From NCBI GenBank assembly GCA_965223045.1, contig CBDCVN010000013.1:1550001-1614000 (forward strand): a stretch of 64,000 nt of DNA, in the 5' to 3' direction. This DNA comes from CBDCVN01 sp965223045. Lineage in GTDB: Bacteria > Deinococcota > Deinococci > Deinococcales > Trueperaceae. The translations under genes and the position numbers were made by a program. Positions 17,854-25,717 of the stretch are shown one piece after another; the stretch's first letter is position 1; every line of letters begins with the position of its first letter. Below the pieces are notes generated by a model. The model did no database searches, had not been told where the DNA came from, and worked only from the letters and a program-made list of their open reading frames with translations.

Positions 17854-18373
17854 AGTTTCTAACAAAGTAATGCTATGTTGCTATCAAGTCTAATAATTCC
17901 TGCCTCTAATGATTAAAAAGTTCCTTCAGTTGTTTGTTTAGCAACATTTATATAAACTATTGAGACGATGAAAGTTCCACTAAGTGAAGAAGCTATGTGC
18001 TTTTTAGAGGAAAAAATCCCTGAATTAGCAGAGATGGCTCTTAAGCAAGCCTACTGACGGGCTCTTGCTGCAGGACATAGTGTTCTTGAGGCTGAATAGT
18101 TCTTCCTGCAAAAACAAAAAGAAGATTCAGCCTAAACTAAGGATCGGGGAAATTTTGGACGCTAAATTACTCCTGGCTTAAATTACTCATTTCCCTTTCT
18201 GCTAGGAAGAATCGAGCTTTGTTAGAGGCAACTTTCCCAAGCTCATTTGGTCAACGCAGTGCATTGGTGGCATTAACCTATAACACAAGTATTGATAGAA
18301 ACGAACTTTTTAAGTTTTAGTACTTATGAGAACGCTTTGACAGGAATCTATATGTCTCCGATTTGTGTTGAAA
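17854..18373. other. Intergenic region with a decayed small gene
   Basis: Apart from the small pseudogene at 17968-18135, I see no gene here. It marks the left edge of the island at 18.3-25.7 kb. Confidence 0.4.
17968..18135 (+). pseudogene. Decayed small gene with two stop codons
   Basis: From ATG at 17968 the frame reads MKVPLSEEAMCFLEEKIPEL, continues to KQAY, is broken by TGA, continues RALAAGHSVLEAE, is broken by TAG, then ends FFLQKQKEDSA and TAA. The 56-codon frame looks like one small acidic helical protein that has lost function. The family is not recognised. Confidence 0.45.
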
Positions 18374-19075
18374 CTACTCAGAGGTATAGTCGGTTGCGAC
18401 CTCGGCTTGTCCTGTAACAAAGTTATAGGATTCAACAATTAACTGGAATACGATCTCCAAATCAGCCTCAGATTGGGGTGTATATAGCATTACCAATCCT
18501 TCCCAACCAGCTCGTCGCTCAGCCCACGGATGTCGTTCGGCCCAGCCCTTCTCCACAGCCTCCAAAGCTCGAGCAAAGGGCAGAGGCGTATGCAAACTAC
18601 CATCCGGATGGATGTGGGTGAACTCACGCCCAGCAAGAATTACTTGTGGTTGGGCGATAGTAGCTCCCTCTCTTAACCAAATGCCCGTTGCTCCCGGTAA
18701 AGAGGCGATAGAGTTCTGCATCTCGACATCGGGTAGAGAGGAGACCCAGCTATGGAGGGAGGCATTTAGATCTGGCACCGCTTCAATCCCAATTTGTTGA
18801 TGGGGTACCGCTCTGGTTGTCTTGGGACGTGGCCCTGCTCGTTGCGGTAACGGAGAAAGGGTAATGTCAATAACTTCTTCATTTTCTAACCTTAATTCAG
18901 AGGGCTCATTTATTGTTTTTGTTTGAGTGATTTGCATGATTGTCTCCTGTTCTAGCTTTTCCATTTTGTTGCTATTACTAGCAGTCAATGATGGTGACTC
19001 TGCCGTTGTTTGAGACGAATTTCTGCTAAATACAACTACAGCCAACACAAGTATTATCAATAAGGCCATTTTCAT
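18374..19075 (-). CDS. Luciferase-domain family protein (DUF5519-like), membrane anchored
   Basis: 233 aa. After an N-terminal hydrophobic segment (residues 3-18) and a low-complexity linker, the C-terminal half (about 100-225) matches the small luciferase/DUF5519 domain pattern: SLPGATGIWLREG, EFTHIHPDGSLH, ALEAVEKGWAERHP and VMLYTPQ. In this family the name comes from a domain of eukaryotic luciferases; enzymatic function in bacteria is not established. The codons are richer in G and C than neighbours, and a truncated second copy of the 5' end lies at 19810-19913, so the locus is probably acquired. Confidence 0.65.
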   Translation of the reverse strand: MKMALLIILVLAVVVFSRNSSQTTAESPSLTASNSNKMEKLEQETIMQITQTKTINEPSELRLENEEVIDITLSPLPQRAGPRPKTTRAVPHQQIGIEAVPDLNASLHSWVSSLPDVEMQNSIASLPGATGIWLREGATIAQPQVILAGREFTHIHPDGSLHTPLPFARALEAVEKGWAERHPWAERRAGWEGLVMLYTPQSEADLEIVFQLIVESYNFVTGQAEVATDYTSE

Positions 19076-19202
19076 AGATGCCTACACCTCGATTCTTAAT
19101 TGGGGACAGTTTTTGCTAGATGCTGGTCTATTCCACGGACGCTACTTCTGGGTCTACTTACAGCACGTCAAAAATAGTGTGTGCTTACAGCAGGTCACGA
19201 GC

Positions 19203-19676
19203 TCAGGCAGCTGGCGACGAAAGCTCGAAGAAAAGCCGTCGGTTTTTTGGAAGCAAGATTAAGTACAAGAATACGAAGTCTAGCGCCGTCTGGATTATGG
19301 GGGCGACCCAGGGAGAACTACCCGACGGGTTCAAGGTCTCAAATGCAACCGGCTCACCGATTAAGGATAATGATATGAATGCACCTCCGTGGTCTACAAT
19401 TGACACAATTAGATACACGACTGTGAAAGTCCATACCGCAAACCCTCTCCACTTCCAGAGGGCTACGGCAAGGAAAGGAGCGACGACCGCTGTGAGAACA
19501 TCAAGCATCGCAGGGTACATCCAACCTGGGGCGTCTACGCCGGCGACTATGCTCTGGATTAGCGGAATGGCAATAAATCGAACAATCTGCAAGAGAATCC
19601 AAACCGTTAGTGCGATAAGAAAAACCCTGTCTGCTCCTTTAATACTGCCCGTCATCTTGTTTTCTGTAACATTCAT
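19203..19676 (-). CDS. Four-span integral membrane protein
   Basis: 157 aa, with about four hydrophobic segments (residues about 19-40, 52-73, 78-98 and 128-148). It has no recognised family, though the layout resembles DoxX-like or other small four-helix membrane proteins. AAGGAG eight bases before the ATG supports the start. GC content is clearly higher than in the rest of the window, which suggests transfer. It is encoded between the luciferase-domain gene and its truncated copy. Confidence 0.7.
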   Translation of the reverse strand: MNVTENKMTGSIKGADRVFLIALTVWILLQIVRFIAIPLIQSIVAGVDAPGWMYPAMLDVLTAVVAPFLAVALWKWRGFAVWTFTVVYLIVSIVDHGGAFISLSLIGEPVAFETLNPSGSSPWVAPIIQTALDFVFLYLILLPKNRRLFFELSSPAA

Positions 19677-19692
19677 GTGGCTATCTCCTTAG

Positions 19693-20014
19693 AGGCTTTC
19701 TTGTTTGTACCTAAATTGGTTGCGAATAGGGTAAATGTCTTATCCAACAAATTAAGACTCTCACCCTTACTTTCATTAATTTTTTCCTTGCACACATTTG
19801 ACATTATCATTAACAGTCAGTAATGGTGACTCTGCCGCCGTTTGAGACGGATTCTGCTGAATGCGGCTACAGCTAACAAAAGTAAAAGTATTACCAAAAA
19901 GGATATTTTCGTAGTTTCTTATACCTTAATTCATCTTTCACAAACTGATTGACCAGAGGTATAATTTACATACCTCTAGTCAATGTAGCGATAAAGCTTT
20001 TTCTTAATGAAGGA
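19693..20014. other. Intergenic region holding a gene fragment
   Basis: No intact gene. It contains the truncated copy of the luciferase-domain gene's 5' end (19810-19913) and the short region after the metallo-beta-lactamase-fold gene. Confidence 0.5.
19810..19913 (-). pseudogene. Truncated second copy of the 5' end of the DUF5519-like gene
   Basis: About 100 bases align closely with the first codons of the gene at 18374-19075: both share GTGACTCTGCCG, GTTTGAGACG and CTACAGC with the same spacing. The start codon has become ACG and the frame is lost after about 25 codons. This is a remnant of a tandem duplication or of recombination around the 157-aa membrane gene. Confidence 0.7.
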
Positions 20015-20854
20015 TTATTGCCCCATCACGGATTGCAAGGTCACCGTCATAGCATTAAGCGGAAGCCATTCATTGTAAAAAGCCCAGTCTTCATATTGAG
20101 GAAGCTTTACATTCATAGCACCCATAAAATCACCACTTTGTAAGGCTTCTTGAACCGCTGTCGTGAGATCAACAAGATACTGTTTTTGAAGGGCAACACT
20201 ATCCTTTGTTCCAATAGGCGGTGTTGTCTCTGTCGCATGGGCAAAAAGAGCAATATCATAGTCAAGCTTAAGCATTTCGTCTAAGGTTACTATCCAGCTA
20301 GCAACATCGAAGTCGGGCAAGCTCATGAAGCCAACTCGATCAGCAACAACCAAATCTACTGTGTACATAACACTTTCCTCGGGTATCCTAAACACGGTCA
20401 TTCCAGCCCCGTGACTCGGACCAAAATGATGAAGTTCGATGGTTAGATTCCCTACCTTGATGCTTGATTGGCTACCTGCCCAAGTTAAGTCTGGCGGAAC
20501 CACTGAAGGATTGGGTTTTAGGTGGGTTTGTGCGTCGATGTGGCTAACGAAAGTAGCGCCTTGATCCTTAAAAACACCACCTCCACCAATATGATCCCAG
20601 TGATTGTGACTGTAAAAAACGTATCTAACTGGTTGGGTTGTTAGGTCTTTAATAGCAGCATCGAGCTTCTGTGCTTGCACATCGTTAATAGGATCAATGA
20701 CAACAACACCGTCATCCGTAACAACAACCAAGCTAAAAGCCCCAGCACCAAAAAGATAGATGTTATCAGTGGCTTGAATCAGCTCTTGAGCCGAACCCAT
20801 AGTGAGTAGCGTAAACAGTGTGATCAATAGACCTTTAACAAAAAATGCTTTCAT
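20015..20854 (-). CDS. Exported metallo-beta-lactamase-fold hydrolase
   Basis: 279 aa with a signal peptide ending MGSAQE, so periplasmic. The fold is shown by the metal motif HNHWDHIGG (about residues 92-100), HFGPSHG, and the later D/H ligands in YTVDLVVAD and LFAHATE. The second metal ligand sequence is unusual, SHGAG in place of the common HTxGD. Substrate cannot be told: the superfamily includes beta-lactamases, alkyl-sulfatases and quinoprotein relay-like proteins. AAGGAAAA precedes the ATG. The divergent-looking upstream region leads to the AraC-type regulator gene, which may control it. Confidence 0.82.
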   Translation of the reverse strand: MKAFFVKGLLITLFTLLTMGSAQELIQATDNIYLFGAGAFSLVVVTDDGVVVIDPINDVQAQKLDAAIKDLTTQPVRYVFYSHNHWDHIGGGGVFKDQGATFVSHIDAQTHLKPNPSVVPPDLTWAGSQSSIKVGNLTIELHHFGPSHGAGMTVFRIPEESVMYTVDLVVADRVGFMSLPDFDVASWIVTLDEMLKLDYDIALFAHATETTPPIGTKDSVALQKQYLVDLTTAVQEALQSGDFMGAMNVKLPQYEDWAFYNEWLPLNAMTVTLQSVMGQ

Positions 20855-21004
20855 TAGTTTTTCCTTTCACGCACTTAGACATTTAGCTTGCCTAAGAGCG
20901 GATACGTTGTCAAACCAACACAGCGCAGGTTGGTAAGATGACCCTATTTGAGCAAATACTTTAAAAAAAGTGAATATGAAATTCAGAGAGCAGCTTATGA
21001 TTTT

Positions 21005-21874
21005 TTACAAACCTTCTCTATACTCCATAGGAGACTGTTTCGTAGCTTGTTTGAAGGCTTGGCTAAAGTATACCGGCGACTCATACCCAAGAGCATAAGC
21101 TATTTCTTTAACGGACAAGGTTGTAAACTGAAGGTGACGTTTAGCTTCGAGCATGAGACGGTCAACAATAATTTGCTTGATGCTTTTAGCAACGACTTTG
21201 TTACTTATATCAGATAGGTGGCGCGGGCTAAGGTGAAGCTTGTCTGCATAATGCTTTACATCATGATGGCGTGTAAAGTCAGCTTCGAGAAGCGTGAGAA
21301 AGCGCTGATACTGCTGATAATTTCCGTCATCATAGTTGTTATCCACAAGGGATAATCGATAAGTTCGTTCAATCATAATAAGCAGATACTGTAGAAGCTG
21401 ACGGAGCACATCATATCTACCAAAAGAGTCGGTTCGGTCTTGTTCATGCATCAGTAACTTCATCACATCCTCAACAAGAGGAACTTCAACCTTAGGTATT
21501 GCTAAAGGTTGAGTGATATTCAGGCTATTAAAAAGCGTGGCTTGATAGTTCCATGTTTGGACAATTGTATGGGGTAAAAAATCATCCTTGAATCGAATAT
21601 TGACCCCTTGATAGTCTTGGCTTAAAGCTTTAAGTTTGTGAACCTGTCCTCGTGCAATTAGAAGGAGGGTTTGTGCAAAGGTTGTGATGGCTTGACCGTC
21701 AATAACGTGCATGCTCTTGCCGTGCCTCGTCCAGAGAATTGTTTGATAATTATGACGATGAAATACCTCTTCTTGTAGTGGCGGTGTGGAAGAGGCTGAA
21801 ACCCTATAAATAACAAATCGTTGCCTTTCATCCTCTACAGGATTGACGTAGGGAATAGGTTCATGTTGATTCAC
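21005..21874 (-). CDS. AraC-family transcriptional regulator
   Basis: 289 aa. The N-terminal half is a cupin-like sensory domain (HRHNYQTILWTRHGK), and the C-terminal 100 residues hold two helix-turn-helix motifs (LHLSPRHLSDISN and the signature ESPVYFSQAFKQATKQSPMEYR region). The start is a GTG at 21874 preceded by GGAAAGAG. Regulators of this type usually act on adjacent genes; the metallo-beta-lactamase-fold gene immediately downstream is the likely target. Composition fits its acquired surroundings. Confidence 0.87.
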   Translation of the reverse strand: MNQHEPIPYVNPVEDERQRFVIYRVSASSTPPLQEEVFHRHNYQTILWTRHGKSMHVIDGQAITTFAQTLLLIARGQVHKLKALSQDYQGVNIRFKDDFLPHTIVQTWNYQATLFNSLNITQPLAIPKVEVPLVEDVMKLLMHEQDRTDSFGRYDVLRQLLQYLLIMIERTYRLSLVDNNYDDGNYQQYQRFLTLLEADFTRHHDVKHYADKLHLSPRHLSDISNKVVAKSIKQIIVDRLMLEAKRHLQFTTLSVKEIAYALGYESPVYFSQAFKQATKQSPMEYREGL

Positions 21875-22073
21875 TGTTTACACTCTTTCCAAACTATTCA
21901 ATTGCATTTTTAACTAGTATCTCGACAAAAAAGTTTTGGTATGTGATTTCATATTATAAACTAAGCCCTAGGAATCTAAAATGAGCCTTTCGTTTTTTGC
22001 TTGAATTTTGAGCAAAGAGCTAAAACTGTTATCAAGCTCTATCAGCAAATGGAAATCTTTATCTTTCATAAAA

Positions 22074-22483
22074 CTACTTCAATGATTTGATATAAACCTT
22101 ATCAGTGCCATTAATTAGTGTCCCTTCCCCAATCTGTTCATTGGTATCCTTGTCAAAAAGCCGTACAGGCACATTGTTTGATGGAGTAGGCTCTGCAGCA
22201 CTAGGAACAAAACTCCCACCAAGTATGCCCATATACTTAGGTCTAATCTCCTCAAACTCGTAAACCACATTCTCCCCGTCATACTCACTAGTAGTAGTAA
22301 ACCCAAAAGGATCATTTACAATCCACATTAACTTTTCACCATCTTGGTAGTAACCACGCACCACTATAAGGTGCCTGTAGATTGCACCTCTGAATTTAAG
22401 GTCGCCGCTAACAATAACAGGATGCCCCTCATCAAGAGCTGTTTTCATGGCTTTTTCAGCAGAGTTTTTAGCCATGTACCTAG
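22074..22483 (-). pseudogene. C-terminal fragment of a split C39-like peptidase gene
   Basis: Encodes AEKAMKTALDEGHPVIVSGD, then a YRHLIVV segment with the catalytic His and WIVNDPFGF with the Asn/Asp, followed by a Pro-rich linker and a short C-terminal domain (PVRLFDKDTNEQIG). It corresponds to the end of the C39-like domain at 25718-27745. The gene is cut at a CTAG (22480-22483) by insertion sequences; joining this CTAG to the one at 24624-24627 restores a continuous reading frame (STRYMAKN). Confidence 0.8.
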
Positions 22484-23342
22484 GGCATGTTGATAAAGTA
22501 AGTCATAATTTGCAAACTTAGGATATGAAAGTTAAATTAACAGACGAGCAATGGCAAAAAATACTAAATTTTCTCAAGGGTTACAAGATAGTGTGTATGT
22601 TTAGGAAATTTAGAATTGGCAATGAGGATCAATGCAGGAAGTTTATTGAAGGAGTCCTTTGGGTAACTAAAAGTGGTGCACAGTGGCGTTTGTTGCCAGA
22701 AGAATATGGAAAATGGAATAGTGTTTTTAAGCGTTTTGACCGCTGGGGCAAACAAGGAATTTGGCAAGCGATGTTTGAACACTTTGCTGAGGATGCTGAT
22801 ATGGAAAGTATAATGATAGATAGCACCATTGTAAGAGCTCACTCCTGTGCAGCAGGAGGAAAAGGGGGAAACGAAGAACAAGAATTGGGTAGAAGCAAAG
22901 GAGGTTACACCACCAAAGTACACGCTACAACAGATGCTCTAGGCAATCCTCTCAAGTTAATATTGACTCCAGGGCAACGTAATGATGTTACCCAAGCAGA
23001 GGATTTGCTAGAAGATCTGGAGGCTGAAAGAGTAATGGGGGACAAGGGATATGATGCTCAAGTTGTACTAGACAAGGTAGCAGAAATGGAAGCAGAAGCA
23101 GTAATACCTCCAAAGGCAAATAGGAAAGAGCAGCGGGAGTATGACAAAGAATTTTACAAGGAAAGGCATTTAATAGAGAATTTTTTCAACAAAATTAAGC
23201 AATATAGAAGAGTTTTTTCTAGATTTGAAAAGTTGTCTCGAAACTATTTAGCATTTTGCCAGTTTGCGTCGGTACTTATATGGCTACGCTAAAATCCCTT
23301 CAAGTAATATTTTTGATTTAGCACTTTTAGTGTCAACACGCC
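22484..23342 (+). mobile_element. Intact IS5-family (IS427-like) insertion sequence
   Basis: Terminal inverted repeats GGCATGTTGATA (left) and GGCGTGTTGACA (right, reverse strand) match at 10 of 12 positions. CTAG flanks both ends (22480-22483 and 23343-23346), the usual target of this IS group. The element is about 860 bases and holds one transposase gene. Confidence 0.85.
22525..23292 (+). CDS. IS5-family transposase
   Basis: 255 aa, uninterrupted. The N-terminal domain (LTDEQWQKI, SGAQWRLLPEEYGKW) is the DUF4096-type region, followed by the DDE domain: Asp in MIDSTIVRAH, Asp in VMGDKGYD, and Glu in ERHLIENFFNKIKQYRR. All catalytic residues are present, so the element could still be active. 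It interrupts the C39-like gene together with older IS remnants downstream. Confidence 0.92.
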   Translation: MKVKLTDEQWQKILNFLKGYKIVCMFRKFRIGNEDQCRKFIEGVLWVTKSGAQWRLLPEEYGKWNSVFKRFDRWGKQGIWQAMFEHFAEDADMESIMIDSTIVRAHSCAAGGKGGNEEQELGRSKGGYTTKVHATTDALGNPLKLILTPGQRNDVTQAEDLLEDLEAERVMGDKGYDAQVVLDKVAEMEAEAVIPPKANRKEQREYDKEFYKERHLIENFFNKIKQYRRVFSRFEKLSRNYLAFCQFASVLIWLR

Positions 23343-23346
23343 CTAG

Positions 23347-23640
23347 CATACATAAAAATACATGTGCTTTGATACGATGATCTAGATTATGATACACAGG
23401 TCGCATTTCTAACTGCACTGTTTTTAAATTGCGGAATGCTTTTTCTACTTGCTCTAGTTTCTTGTAGCTAGTCACAACCTCTTCTTTGTCCATCGTTTTT
23501 TCATCTACTTTGGTTGTTATTACATAACATCCATCTAGATCCTTAGCTTTTGCTATTGCCCCTTCTTTTTTACTCCATAACAGCTTATGTTTGGTTGATT
23601 CCTTTTCTTTATTAGAGTTGTTCTGAAATAAATAAATCGG
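23347..23640 (-). pseudogene. Fragment of an IS1634-family transposase
   Basis: The leftward frame reads LLWSKKEGAIAKAKDLDG, GCYVITTKVDEKT, TSYKKLEQVEKAFRNLKTV and RPVYHNLDHRIKAHVFLCML, the characteristic C-terminal half of IS1634/IS4-type transposases. The reading frame runs into the right end of the IS5 element and is cut there. The N-terminal half is absent; the right end abuts the next transposase gene. Confidence 0.8.
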
Positions 23641-24623
23641 TCAAAATAAAGGAATGTTACTACCAAGAGATGACCGACAAGTAAGAAGTATAACAGGATT
23701 GAGCGAAAAGAAAGTAGAGGAACTAGAACCTGCATTTGCTAAAGCTTTAGAAGACCATGAAAAGCAACGTTATGAAAAGGCTCTAGAAGCAGGGAAAGTA
23801 CATCGTAAGCCAGGAGGAGGAAGAAACAGTAAACTAAGTACAGTCAATATAAAACTGTGCTTTATTCTTTACTACCTTAGACTTTACCCAACGTTTGATG
23901 TTCTAGCGGAGAAATTTGATTTATCACGATCTAATGCCCATGCTTGGGTACAACGTCTTACACCAATAATGGCGAAAACTCTAAGTGGTTTGGGATATAT
24001 GCCAGCTAGAGAGTTTGAAAACATAGAGGATTTCAAAGCAGCTTTTGAGGGACTTGACGAAATACTGATTGATGTTACAGAGCGAGAACATCAACGCCCA
24101 AAGGATGATGAAATGCAACAGGAGTTATACAGTGGCAAACAGGGTAACCACACGCAGAAAAACACAGTGATAAGCAGCAAGGAGAAGGTAATTTTGTTTG
24201 TGGGACAAACCTTTGGAGGACGGAACCATGACTATGCAATGCTAAAGGAAGAATTTCCACCTGAGGAGGAGTGGTTTGAGGATATTAAAGTGGCAGTAGA
24301 TTTAGGATATCAAGGAATCGAGAAAGATTATGAAGGAGCAGATGTTGCAATACCTCATAAGAGACCTAGGGCGTGTGGATATGACAAATCAGAAATTGCA
24401 CGCATTGGATATCAAAACCAAACTAGCCAGTCTCAGGACAGCTATTTGTTAGAAAATGTGAATTCCAAAAAAAATTGCAGGATAGCCTATATTTGCGAGA
24501 AGCTTTAGTTGTTAACCACATAATCTTTACCAGATTGCAGAGGAGCTTATGCGTCAGCATCAGGATTATCCAAGGTATTTAAGAGTAGCGTTTTCGATTT
24601 CACACTCTAGGTGTCCACACGCC
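23641..24623 (+). mobile_element. Remnant of a second insertion sequence
   Basis: Contains the transposase at 23654-24508 and ends at 24623 with GTGTCCACACGCC, which matches the right terminal repeat of the IS5 element at 12 of 13 positions. CTAG follows at 24624-24627. No matching left end was found near 23641, so the left boundary is uncertain and the element is probably chimeric. Confidence 0.55.
23654..24508 (+). CDS. DDE-type transposase (HTH_Tnp_4/DDE_4), C-terminus altered
   Basis: 284 aa. It has an N-terminal helix-turn-helix region (FDVLAEKFDLSRSNAHAWVQ) and a DDE endonuclease domain with ILIDVTEREHQRP, then the VDLGYQGIEKDY block and IPHKRPR. The last 45 residues (from CGYDKSEIAR) do not follow the family pattern, which normally continues with a Glu-containing helix; a frameshift near 24390-24450 is likely, so the enzyme is probably inactive. 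It lies inside the composite insertion in the C39 gene. Confidence 0.75.
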   Translation: MLLPRDDRQVRSITGLSEKKVEELEPAFAKALEDHEKQRYEKALEAGKVHRKPGGGRNSKLSTVNIKLCFILYYLRLYPTFDVLAEKFDLSRSNAHAWVQRLTPIMAKTLSGLGYMPAREFENIEDFKAAFEGLDEILIDVTEREHQRPKDDEMQQELYSGKQGNHTQKNTVISSKEKVILFVGQTFGGRNHDYAMLKEEFPPEEEWFEDIKVAVDLGYQGIEKDYEGADVAIPHKRPRACGYDKSEIARIGYQNQTSQSQDSYLLENVNSKKNCRIAYICEKL

Positions 24624-24853
24624 CTAGTACTACCCTCACGCTTGGGTGTTCCTTTAAAAACCATGCTGTTACCCAACCCTTCTAGGAAAATGTTTGCTAC
24701 TTTAATCATGCCCATAGCTTTACCTGAGGCAAACATAGTGCCATCCCCGTCAGAATTGACACAAGCACCATAAAGCCCTGCTCCTTGTCCACTTGGGGTA
24801 GGGGCTATACTGTTAAAATTGTGACCCTTATATCGCATTTTGTCATCAAAAAG
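24624..24853 (-). pseudogene. Middle fragment of the split C39-like peptidase gene
   Basis: Encodes APTPSGQGAGLYGACVNSDG followed by GMIKVANIFLEGLG and PKREGST, which aligns with APTKTGNAAGLYGAIVNSNG and PKRVDSV of the intact homologue at 25718-27745. The right side on the + strand is cut off from the N-terminal part by a second insertion of roughly 540 bases; that boundary is approximate. Confidence 0.75.
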
Positions 24854-25389
24854 TAGGGGTTTTGACCCCCAAAATCTCGTGCTGTTTGAGGTTTTAGGGC
24901 AAAATTAAAATTTATAAAAAATGGCTACACACTGACCCCCATCAGGCCTAGAGCATATTTCTGCCCTCCGTTTGGAACAGTGTTCCAGCAAATGAACATT
25001 TCGCCAGTCCTAATTCCACTTCTGGCCGTCAGGTTAAGTGTTTTAGCTACCCTCGCAAGTGCCTGACCTTTTCCCCAATTCTTCTTGTATTTCTTTAATA
25101 ATGATCCTGAACGTTTTTGTATGTGTCCTTGGACATAATCCCGAAGGTGGATGCCATGCATTATACCTACAGCCTTACCTGTTTGGATACACTGGACTTT
25201 AAAATGTGTATTTATCGTAGCAGACATCAGTGGCTATACTATAAAAAATAAAACCTTGCTGTGTCAAGGATATGCTATGGCTACTTGAAAAAAGCAAAAA
25301 AATCATGATATCGACTTTGGTAACAGGGTTTTTAGAGGCAAAAGTGGCGTTTTTTGGGTACAACTTGCGTTATATGAAAAACCTCTAGA
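24854..25389. other. Insertion of unknown type within the C39-like gene
   Basis: About 540 bases separate the N-terminal and middle parts of the split gene. A leftward open frame at 24925-25227 encodes 100 aa (MSATINTHF..., then KKYKKNWGKGQALARV), basic and not recognised. Similar short sequences ATGGCTACACACTGA (near 24920) and, inverted, around 25228-25245 hint at imperfect terminal repeats, as in a small non-autonomous element. Confidence 0.35.
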
Positions 25390-25707
25390 AATAAGGACTC
25401 CAAAAGGGCTTGTATGTAATCTAGGTGTGGATATTTCAATGGGATTGGCTTCTAAAGCATTATAGTAAGCTAGCACCATTGTTACACAGGTGGGACCACA
25501 CGCCCAATTACCATTAAACTCTTCTGGAGTATCCCAAAGTTGGTGAACATAGGGGATATTTAAATTTACATCTGCCCTAGGAGGTTCTTTTATAGCCCTA
25601 GTACCTGCTAAAGTATTTATGTCTTTTTGATCAGGGTATGGTGGATAGGATAGGGTCTTATCAAGAGCTATTGTGCTAGCAAGATTTTCATTTGTTTTTT
25701 CTGACAT
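25390..25707 (-). pseudogene. N-terminal fragment of the split C39-like peptidase gene
   Basis: The ATG at 25707 is preceded by AAGGAG and lies ten bases after the stop of the solute-binding/C39 fusion gene, so it was the last gene of the long leftward operon. It encodes a polar N-terminus and then IPYVHQLWDTPEEF and NWACGPTCVTMVLAYY, with the catalytic Cys at residue 70. The frame stays open to 25303, but homology stops near 25390. No signal peptide is visible, unlike the fusion protein. Confidence 0.75.
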
Positions 25708-25717
25708 GTTTTTCTCC

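Noticed and set aside
19120..19692. A 190-aa open frame on the + strand.
   Set aside because: It lies exactly opposite the 157-aa membrane protein gene, which has a good ribosome site and clear membrane segments. The + frame has low-complexity, unlikely composition and arises from the higher GC of this stretch.
22480..24627. A composite transposon bounded by two copies of one IS.
   Set aside because: The right part shares the terminal repeat but encodes a different transposase type and lacks a matching left end, so independent nested insertions are more likely than one composite unit.
24549..24773. A + strand open frame of 74 codons.
   Set aside because: It runs through the end of an IS remnant into the antisense of the C39 middle fragment; it is a chance fusion.
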